A DNA stretch of 10,352 nt from Pseudomonadota bacterium (GTDB lineage Bacteria; Pseudomonadota; Gammaproteobacteria; Burkholderiales; Burkholderiaceae_D): the NCBI GenBank assembly GCA_023416415.1, contig JAEZHR010000151.1, forward strand, positions 1 to 10,352, given 5' to 3'. Made by a program: the position numbers and the translations under genes. Positions within the stretch are counted from its first letter, which is position 1; every line of letters starts with the position of its first letter. Positions 1 to 4,886 of the stretch are shown piece after piece. Below the pieces are notes generated by a model that did no database searches, was not told the origin of the DNA, and saw only the letters and a list, made by a program, of their open reading frames with translations.

Positions 1-2
1 GC

Positions 3-785
3 CATTTCTTGGGCAGCCCGAACGTGTTCGGCGGCCAGGTGCTCGGCCAGGCATTGTTTGCCGCCGCCAGCACGGTACCGGTACGCCAGCCGCATTCCCT
101 GCATGCGATGTTCATCCTGCCCGGCAACCATCAATTGCCGATCGACTACGAAGTGGAGCGCGTGCGTGATGGCGGTTCGTTCAGCACCCGGCGCGTGGTC
201 GCCTTTCAGGAAGGCCGGCGCATCTTCGTGATGTCGGCCTCGTTCCAGCAGGAAGAAAAGGGTCTGTCGCACCAGAGGGCCATGCCGGACGCGCCCGATC
301 CCGAATCCATTGCGTCGAACGTCGAAGTGCTCGCCGCACGCTGCTCTGCCGCCGGGCGCCCCTTCCATCCGGTGCCGGTGGATTTCCGATCCGATCCGAT
401 CGATGATCCGTTCTCGACCCAGCCACGCGCGCCGCGGCGCCAGGTCTGGACGCGATCTCCTGTCGCCCTGCCGGACGACGTGCTGACCCACCAGGCCTTG
501 TTCGCCTATGTTTCCGACTACGGCCTGCTCGTGACCTCGCTCAATCCGCACGCCATTCGCCTGAATGACCCGCGGCTGCAAATCGCCAGCCTCGACCACG
601 CGGTCTGGTTTCACCGTCCGTTCCGCATGGACGAGTGGCTGCTGTTTGACATGGAAAGCCCGAACGCTTCCGGCGGACGCGGCCTGTCCATGTGTCACAT
701 CTACAACCGCAGTGGCGAGCTGGTCGCCACGCTCGCCCAGGAAGGCCTGATCCGCCTGCGCGAACCGAAGACGAAGCGCGCCTAG
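3..785 (+). CDS. tesB: Acyl-CoA thioesterase II (TesB), 5' end cut off by the window
   Basis: TesB hydrolyses medium- and long-chain acyl-CoA to free fatty acid and CoA in the cytoplasm. The reading frame is open to the left edge, and about 260 residues are visible against roughly 285-290 in the family, so the start codon lies upstream. The first visible block, FGGQVLGQAL, is the family's N-terminal hotdog signature. Near the C-terminus, SLDHAVWFHRPF carries the catalytic Asp (codon at 594-596), and LAQEGLIR carries the catalytic Gln (codon at 738-740). Between them MESPNASGGRG aligns with E. coli VESTSASSARG, so the third catalytic position (Thr228 in E. coli, from memory) reads Pro here, with Asn next to it. 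Many TesB relatives have SPSAS at this place, so this need not mean loss of activity. The stop is 3 bases before the next start, suggesting one operon with translational coupling. Confidence 0.93.
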   Translation, partial: HFLGSPNVFGGQVLGQALFAAASTVPVRQPHSLHAMFILPGNHQLPIDYEVERVRDGGSFSTRRVVAFQEGRRIFVMSASFQQEEKGLSHQRAMPDAPDPESIASNVEVLAARCSAAGRPFHPVPVDFRSDPIDDPFSTQPRAPRRQVWTRSPVALPDDVLTHQALFAYVSDYGLLVTSLNPHAIRLNDPRLQIASLDHAVWFHRPFRMDEWLLFDMESPNASGGRGLSMCHIYNRSGELVATLAQEGLIRLREPKTKRA

Positions 786-788
786 CAG

Positions 789-1562
789 ATGGAGCTCTCT
801 ATCAGCTGGGAGCTGCTGGCCGCGCTGTTTGCGGCGGCAGCGATAGCCGGCTTTCTCGACGCCCTCGCCGGTGGCGGCGGCCTGATCACGCTGCCGGTGC
901 TGCTGCTGGCGCAGGTGCCGCCGCTGCAGGCGCTGGCCACCAACAAGCTGCAGGGCAGCTTCGGCTCGCTCACCGCTTCGCTGATGGTGACACGGCGCGG
1001 ACTGGTGCGTATTTCCGAGGTGCGCGCACTGTTTCTCGCCTCGCTGATCGGCTCGGGCCTCGGCGCCTGCGCGGTCCAGTTTGTCGACGCGTCCACGCTC
1101 GACATCGTGATCCCGCTGGTGCTGTCGTTGATCGCGTTGTACTTTCTGCTGGTGCCGAACGCCGGCGTGCTGGACAGCTCGCCGCGCCTCGGGGCCGGTC
1201 CCTACGGCGCAACGGTGGTACCCGGCATCGGCTTCTATGACGGCATGTTCGGTCCCGGCGCCGGCTCCTTTTTCTCGCTTGCCGGCGTTGCCCTGCGCGG
1301 ACAGAATCTGGTCACCGCGACCGCGCATGCCAAGCTGCTCAATTTCGCCAGCAACATCGCGGCGCTCGCGGTGTTCGTCGTCGGAGGCAAGGTGCTGTGG
1401 ACGGTGGGTGCGGTCATGGTAGTCGGGCAGGTGATCGGCGCCTGGGCCGGCTCGCATGCAATGGTGCGCGGCGGCGCGCGGCTGATCCGGCCGCTGATCG
1501 TGACCGTCTGCTTCGTCATGCTGGGACGCTACCTGTGGCAGAAGGGCTTGCTGCCGTTCTGA
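789..1562 (+). CDS. TSUP-family (TauE/SafE, YfcA-like) membrane transporter
   Basis: This is a 257-residue, strongly hydrophobic inner-membrane protein with about seven or eight predicted membrane segments. The family's two half-repeats are visible: FLDALAGGGGLITLPVLL followed by ATNKLQGSFG near residues 22-60, and GIGFYDGMFGPGAGSFF near residues 150-166 followed by ATAHAKLLNFASN. These glycine-rich reentrant motifs are typical of the YfcA branch of the TauE/SafE (PF01925) family. Characterised members export sulfite, sulfoacetate or other small organic sulfur compounds, but most YfcA-like proteins have no known substrate, and none can be assigned here. The ATG follows the tesB stop by 3 bases with no strong ribosome binding site of its own, so translation is probably coupled to tesB. 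A link to acyl-CoA metabolism is only positional. Confidence 0.9.
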   Translation: MELSISWELLAALFAAAAIAGFLDALAGGGGLITLPVLLLAQVPPLQALATNKLQGSFGSLTASLMVTRRGLVRISEVRALFLASLIGSGLGACAVQFVDASTLDIVIPLVLSLIALYFLLVPNAGVLDSSPRLGAGPYGATVVPGIGFYDGMFGPGAGSFFSLAGVALRGQNLVTATAHAKLLNFASNIAALAVFVVGGKVLWTVGAVMVVGQVIGAWAGSHAMVRGGARLIRPLIVTVCFVMLGRYLWQKGLLPF

Positions 1563-1610
1563 ACAAGCGCCGGTGGCACCCACCCGTCTGAGCCGTTTCG
1601 GGAGAAGCAC

Positions 1611-1847
1611 ATGTACATGGTCTACTGGACGGAAGTCATGGAGGACATGAATCTGCCCCATGCCCGTTTGTTCGAATCCGATGCCATGCGCGAAGCCATG
1701 ACGTTCATGGAGACGCTGCGCGCGCGCCAGCGCGCGGGGGAAGCGGTGTGCTTCGTCACCCTGTCATCGGAGAATCCGGATTCGGTCGGCCGTGCCGGCG
1801 TGGCCGACCCTTCGCCGGATTACAACTGGAAGAAGCGGCGTACCTGA
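1611..1847 (+). CDS. Conserved small protein of unknown function (78 aa)
   Basis: A short, soluble-looking protein with no signal peptide or membrane segment. The start is supported by GGGAG at 1600-1604, six bases before the ATG. A second ATG two codons later is less well placed. It opens with an aromatic strand (MYMVYWTEV), followed by a helical Met/Arg/Glu-rich stretch containing FMETLRARQRAGEAV, and ends in PDYNWKKRRT with a basic tail. From memory, very similar proteins of about 75-80 residues occur widely in betaproteobacteria as uncharacterised genes; I cannot name a function or confirm a Pfam family. It lies 48 bases after the TSUP gene on the same strand and could be read from the same transcript. 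It converges on the response regulator with only 22 bases between the two stops and no clear terminator. Confidence 0.8.
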   Translation: MYMVYWTEVMEDMNLPHARLFESDAMREAMTFMETLRARQRAGEAVCFVTLSSENPDSVGRAGVADPSPDYNWKKRRT

Positions 1848-1869
1848 AAGCGGCACAATTCGCGCCGGA

Positions 1870-2748
1870 TCAACCAGCCACCGCGGCGGTTGCCGCTGCA
1901 GACTCGCGGACCCGGCGTGCGCCGGGCAGAAAGCGCGCGATGGTGGCCAGCAATTCATCCTCTCCGACCGGCTTGCCGAGATAGGCGTCGCAGCCGGCCC
2001 ACGAACCCCGGAATTTGTCGATGGCGGAAGATTTGCTGCTCAGCATGACGACTGCGCTGTCACGCGTGGCGCTGCTCGACTTGAGACGCTTGCAGACCTG
2101 ATAGCCATCGATGCCCGGCATCAGAATGTCGAGGAAGATGCAGGTGTAGCGCTTGCCCTGGGTCATGTCGATGGCCTGCTCGCCGCTCTCGGCGAAATCG
2201 ACGTCGAAGTGAAACGGAGACAGCCTGCTGCGCATGAAGGCACGCACCGTTGCACTGTCGTCAACCACCAGGACCGACTCGACCGGCACCGCTGTCATGA
2301 CGACAGGCTCGGGCTGCACGTTGCGATCGGTCGCGCGACGAAAGGTGCGTCCGTCCCAGTCGCTCTTTGCAGTGCGGCGTGCCCGCGCTGCCAGCGCGCT
2401 TTCCATCTGGACATCAAGCTGTTCGAACAGACGCATCCAGTGGACGGGGCGCACGATCAGCGGCCACTCCGCGCTGGCCTGAGTACGCCCGATCAGGACG
2501 GCTGGCGCGAAGCTTCCCGCCTTGCGCTCCCGCAGTGCGGCCAGGGCCTGGGGATTGTCGGCGTTGGCCAGGTAGATGTCGACACGCTCGTCGGGACGGC
2601 TTCGCTCGCTGTAGCAGTACGGCCGACGCCCGGTCAGGCGGAAGGTCGACGACAGCAGGGAATTTTCCGCCTCCGAAAAACCGATGGTTTCGAGGACGAA
2701 ACGGCGGCTGTCGAGGGAGGGGCTGGCAAGGGGTGGCACTGTAGTCAT
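1870..2748 (-). CDS. Response regulator: receiver-like N-terminal domain plus C-terminal receiver domain
   Basis: The C-terminal half is a complete receiver domain. Counting from the ATG at 2748 (292 aa): SVLVVDDS carries the acidic pair D163/D164, CIFLDILMPGIDGY carries the phospho-acceptor D207, MLSSK the conserved Ser at 237, and YLGKPVGEDEL the invariant K259. No DNA-binding, GGDEF or other output domain follows, so it probably signals by protein contact like CheY or PilG. Residues about 15-120 have the strand-helix spacing of a second receiver (VDIYLANAD, PAVLIGR, VRPVHWMRLFEQL) but lack the acidic pocket, with Arg at the usual Lys-Pro site; this looks like a pseudoreceiver. GGAAAG ten bases upstream supports the ATG at 2748; an in-frame GTG at 2784 has no such site. 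No histidine kinase lies nearby, so its partner is unknown. It is divergent from ltaE. Confidence 0.85.
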   Translation of the reverse strand: MTTVPPLASPSLDSRRFVLETIGFSEAENSLLSSTFRLTGRRPYCYSERSRPDERVDIYLANADNPQALAALRERKAGSFAPAVLIGRTQASAEWPLIVRPVHWMRLFEQLDVQMESALAARARRTAKSDWDGRTFRRATDRNVQPEPVVMTAVPVESVLVVDDSATVRAFMRSRLSPFHFDVDFAESGEQAIDMTQGKRYTCIFLDILMPGIDGYQVCKRLKSSSATRDSAVVMLSSKSSAIDKFRGSWAGCDAYLGKPVGEDELLATIARFLPGARRVRESAAATAAVAG

Positions 2749-2784
2749 GGCGGCGGCACTTTCCAAGGGTTTCGGCGCGGACAC

Positions 2785-2803
2785 AATTATTCAAATGATA
2801 ATT
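2785..2803. promoter_or_regulatory. AT-rich imperfect palindrome in the regulator/ltaE divergent spacer
   Basis: This 19-base sequence has 6-base inverted arms, AATTAT and ATAATT, around a 7-base centre. It is a marked AT-rich island in GC-rich DNA, between the regulator start (2748) and ltaE (2919). The element ATTCAA also repeats directly around it (ATTCAAATGAT, then ATTCAATGAT). It matches the E. coli Fur consensus at 11 of 19 positions by my count, which is weak for an AT-rich sequence. It most likely marks the regulator promoter and perhaps an operator; the binding protein is unknown. Confidence 0.35.
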
Positions 2804-2835
2804 CAATGATGCGCCGCAAGATAGCTTTTTCGGAA

Positions 2836-2871
2836 AGCCGGTATGGGCTGGCTGGCTCCCTAGCCGGTATG
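2836..2871. repeat. Two direct copies of AGCCGGTATG upstream of ltaE
   Basis: The 10-base sequence AGCCGGTATG occurs at 2836-2845 and again at 2862-2871, offset by 26 bases. The copies lie just upstream of CATAAT at 2885-2890, which resembles a -10 element (5 of 6 to TATAAT), though no good -35 hexamer is spaced from it. Paired direct repeats upstream of a start can be activator or repressor half-sites. This is pattern only; I cannot name a regulator. Confidence 0.3.
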
Positions 2872-2918
2872 AACGGAACATGCGCATAATGCAGTCATCC
2901 ATGCTTTCCCTCGCCCCA

Positions 2919-3998
2919 ATGAGCGACTTCCGCAGCGACACCGTGACCCGCCCTACGCCTGCAATGAAGCAGGCCATGTTCGAAGCACCGCTGGGCGACG
3001 ACGTATTCGGTGATGATCCGAGCGTCAACCGCCTGCAGCATGCCGCCGCCGAGATGCTGGGTTTCGAGTCCGCCCTGTTCGCGCCCAGCGGCACCCAATC
3101 CAATCTGATCGCGCTGATGGCGCACTGCCAGCGCGGCGACGAAGCCATCGTCGGCCAGCAATGGCACACCTACCGTTGGGAAGCAGGCGGCATGGCCGTG
3201 CTCGGTTCGATCCAGCCGCAAGTGCTGGAACACCAGCCGGACGGCACGATCGCGCTGGACGCCATCGCGGCCGCCATCAAGCCGGACGATCCGCACTTCG
3301 CGCGCACCCGTCTGGTAGTGCTGGAAAACACCACTGGCGGCAAGGTCCTGCCGCCAGACTATATGCGCGCGGTGCGCGAACTGGCCCGGCGCCACGAGCT
3401 CGCGACCCACATCGACGGCGCACGCCTGTTCAATGCGGCGGTCGCGCTCGCGCAGCAGGAAGGGGGCCATGCCCTGGCACGGGCACGCGAACTGTGCGCC
3501 GGCCACGATTCGTTATCGCTGTGTCTTTCCAAGGGACTGGGCGCGCCGGTCGGCTCGCTGCTGCTGGGTTCGAAGGATTTCATCGCCCGCGCGCGTCGCA
3601 TCCGCAAGATGCTGGGAGGAGGGATGCGTCAGGCCGGGATGCTCGCCGCTGCCGGTCTGTATGCGCTCGAGCATCATGTCGAGCGTCTGGCCGAAGACCA
3701 TGCGAACGCGCGTCTGCTGGCCGAAGGACTAACCACTGCCGCGCACAATCACTCCGCACTTGCCGGACGCCTGATCGTGCATCCGGTACAGACCAACATC
3801 CTGTTTTCCGATGTGGCCATCGAGATCGCCGACAGCCTGCTTGCCCATCTCGCCGCCTGCGGCATCCGCGTCACCAGCAGCTATGCCCGCATGCAGGAGC
3901 GTGCGGTTTTGCGCCTGCGCTGGGTCACCCATCTCGACGTTGGCCAGCGCGACGTGGCGCGTGCCATTGCAGCAGTTTCACAATGGGAGGAAGCATAG
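2919..3998 (+). CDS. ltaE: Low-specificity L-threonine aldolase
   Basis: A cytoplasmic pyridoxal-phosphate enzyme that cleaves L-threonine and L-allo-threonine to glycine and acetaldehyde. From the ATG at 2919 it has 359 residues, beginning MSDFRSDTVTRP as E. coli LtaE begins MIDLRSDTVTRP. Recognisable are GDDVFGDDP, SGTQSNL (phosphate loop), an active-site His at 83 in the same position as in E. coli, ENTTGGKVLP, HIDGARLFNA with the cofactor-contacting Asp166, and SLCLSKGLGAPVGS with the Schiff-base Lys205. GGGMRQAGMLAAAG and the final VTHLD block are also present. A longer form from ATG 2880 is possible, but 2919 matches the family N-terminus and lies downstream of a -10-like CATAAT at 2885. 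None of the candidate starts has a strong ribosome binding site. The protein is about 25 residues longer than E. coli LtaE, partly from an insertion around QQEGGHALARARELC. Confidence 0.94.
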   Translation: MSDFRSDTVTRPTPAMKQAMFEAPLGDDVFGDDPSVNRLQHAAAEMLGFESALFAPSGTQSNLIALMAHCQRGDEAIVGQQWHTYRWEAGGMAVLGSIQPQVLEHQPDGTIALDAIAAAIKPDDPHFARTRLVVLENTTGGKVLPPDYMRAVRELARRHELATHIDGARLFNAAVALAQQEGGHALARARELCAGHDSLSLCLSKGLGAPVGSLLLGSKDFIARARRIRKMLGGGMRQAGMLAAAGLYALEHHVERLAEDHANARLLAEGLTTAAHNHSALAGRLIVHPVQTNILFSDVAIEIADSLLAHLAACGIRVTSSYARMQERAVLRLRWVTHLDVGQRDVARAIAAVSQWEEA

Positions 3999-4031
3999 CG
4001 CCCATCTATCACCACAGTCAGGCCAATCAAT

Positions 4032-4060
4032 TTGCGCCTGCAGATGAGAATGCCTATCAT
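4032..4060 (+). promoter_or_regulatory. Candidate sigma-70 promoter of the DUF2061-cupin unit
   Basis: TTGCGC (4032-4037) and TATCAT (4055-4060) are separated by 17 bases, the optimal spacing. The -10 matches the consensus at 5 of 6 positions and the -35 at 3 of 6. Transcription would begin near 4067, about 30 bases before the DUF2061 start codon. The Fur-box-like site covers the -10 and much of the spacer, as expected for a repressible promoter. Confidence 0.45.
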
Positions 4061-4061
4061 T
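4043..4061. promoter_or_regulatory. Probable Fur box (iron-responsive operator)
   Basis: The core ATGAGAATGCCTATCATT (4044-4061) differs only in the central GCC from the common Fur-site form ATGAGAATGATTATCATT, which I recall from characterised proteobacterial sites. Bases 4046-4064 match the 19-base E. coli Fur consensus at 13 positions by my count. The outer arms ATGA and TCAT are inverted. It overlaps a promoter-like -10, so Fur bound to iron would block transcription of the DUF2061 gene. It stands out in DNA that is otherwise strongly GC-rich. Confidence 0.55.
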
Positions 4062-4097
4062 TGCGATGTGAAACAAGATTTGCAAAGGAGAGTCATC

Positions 4098-4316
4098 ATG
4101 GTGATCGCCGCCAGAACCGCAAGCCAGGTTGTCGTGCACATGAGCGTGGCCTTCCTGGTCATGTACGCCTTTACCGGTTCGGTCGCGTTCGGTGGCCTGG
4201 CTGCCCTTATCGAGCCGCTCTGCGTGGTGGGGATTCTCCCGCTGCACGACCGGATGTGGAAGTCCATCGAAGCCTGGCTTCAGACAAAGCCATCGGGTAC
4301 GCCCGTGAACACTTGA
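4098..4316 (+). CDS. DUF2061-family small inner-membrane protein (72 aa)
   Basis: The ATG at 4098 is chosen because AAAGGAG at 4084-4090 lies seven bases upstream; the frame stays open further upstream but without such a site. The protein has two predicted membrane helices, roughly VVVHMSVAFLVMYAFTG and FGGLAALIEPLCVVGILPL. The Glu in LIEPL and the LHDRMW element just after the second helix fit the DUF2061 pattern of an intramembrane Glu followed by His-Glu/Asp-Arg-x-Trp. The function of DUF2061 is unknown to me. It is followed 65 bases later by the cupin gene and preceded by a Fur-box-like promoter, suggesting iron-dependent expression. Confidence 0.78.
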   Translation: MVIAARTASQVVVHMSVAFLVMYAFTGSVAFGGLAALIEPLCVVGILPLHDRMWKSIEAWLQTKPSGTPVNT

Positions 4317-4326
4317 TCTGGCGCAA

Positions 4327-4354
4327 TTGCCGGGAATGCCAGGCTTCCTATGAT
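4327..4354 (+). promoter_or_regulatory. Candidate internal promoter before the cupin gene
   Basis: TTGCCG (4327-4332) and TATGAT (4349-4354) are 16 bases apart, matching the sigma-70 consensus at 4 of 6 and 5 of 6 positions. Transcription would start near 4361, ahead of AAAGGAG at 4367-4373. If real, the cupin could be expressed independently of the Fur-box promoter. Sequence match only. Confidence 0.3.
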
Positions 4355-4381
4355 CGTCAATTACTCAAAGGAGATCGTGAC

Positions 4382-4768
4382 ATGACCGGATTCAGCATCA
4401 ACATCGAGGAAAAGACCCTCGCCAACGACTATTTCCGCGAAGTGCTGTTCACCACTGCGCGCAGCCAGCTTGTCGTGATGAGCCTGCAGCCAGGCGAGGA
4501 GATCGGCCTCGAAAAACACCAGGGGCACGATCAGTTCATCCGGGTCGAGGCCGGCGAAGGCGTGGCTATCCTGAATGGCGAGAGGCATACGCTGGAGGAT
4601 GGCGTGGCGGTCGTGATTCCCGCCGGCACCGAGCACAACGTCATCAATACCTCCAAGTCCGAGCCGATGAAGCTGTACACGCTCTACACGCCGCCAGAAC
4701 ATCCGGACGGCATCATCCACAAGGACAAGGCCGAGGCCGACGAATACGAGCGCCAGCACGGGCATTGA
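4382..4768 (+). CDS. Single-domain cupin protein (128 aa)
   Basis: A small beta-barrel (cupin_2) protein in the cytoplasm. The start is firm: AAAGGAG at 4367-4373 lies eight bases before the ATG, and the product begins MTGFSINIEEKTLANDYFREV, a typical opening for this group. Cupin motif 1 is GLEKHQGHDQFIRVEAGEG, with H46, H49 and E56 as candidate metal ligands. Motif 2 is PAGTEHNVIN, with H85 as the second-motif His. The C-terminal PPEHPDGIIHKDKAEA is characteristic of a family of uncharacterised bacterial cupins. Metal and substrate are not known; such proteins range from dioxygenases and isomerases to sugar or metabolite binders. The preceding DUF2061 gene and Fur-like site suggest an iron connection, and an iron-binding cupin would fit, but that is inference. 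Confidence 0.88.
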   Translation: MTGFSINIEEKTLANDYFREVLFTTARSQLVVMSLQPGEEIGLEKHQGHDQFIRVEAGEGVAILNGERHTLEDGVAVVIPAGTEHNVINTSKSEPMKLYTLYTPPEHPDGIIHKDKAEADEYERQHGH

Positions 4769-4828
4769 GGCGCTCTCGTTTCCTCGCTCCTTCCCGCCAT
4801 CGCGCCACATCCCAGCACCCGCCCCGAA

Positions 4829-4870
4829 CGCGACCTCGATGCTTCGACGTCGAGATCGCGTATCCCTTTT
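4829..4870 (+). terminator. Probable Rho-independent terminator after the cupin gene
   Basis: Bases 4829-4839 (CGCGACCTCGA) pair with 4850-4860 (TCGAGATCGCG) in an 11-base stem with one C/A mismatch and a 10-base loop. It is followed within six bases by TTTT at 4867-4870. It lies 60 bases after the cupin stop and just before the convergent penicillin-binding protein gene ends at 4887. The T-run is short, so strength is uncertain. The rest of the 118-base spacer shows nothing else. Confidence 0.5.
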
Positions 4871-4886
4871 ATCCTCCCGCGCACCG

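Noticed and set aside
2785..2803. Second Fur box in the regulator/ltaE spacer
   Set aside because: Only 11 of 19 positions match, which an AT-rich palindrome reaches easily, and the central hexamer does not fit. Kept only as an unspecified palindrome.
1792..2889. Plus-strand open frame of 365 codons opposite the response regulator
   Set aside because: Complementary shadow; the minus strand contains the complete receiver motifs.
2414..3169. Minus-strand open frame crossing the regulator/ltaE spacer
   Set aside because: Overlaps both real genes out of frame and has no recognisable domain.
3161..4381. Long plus-strand open frame covering ltaE and running into the cupin frame
   Set aside because: Its first 1.2 kb is an out-of-frame, Arg-rich reading of ltaE and the DUF2061 gene. 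Only the part from ATG 4382, with its own ribosome binding site and cupin motifs, is real.
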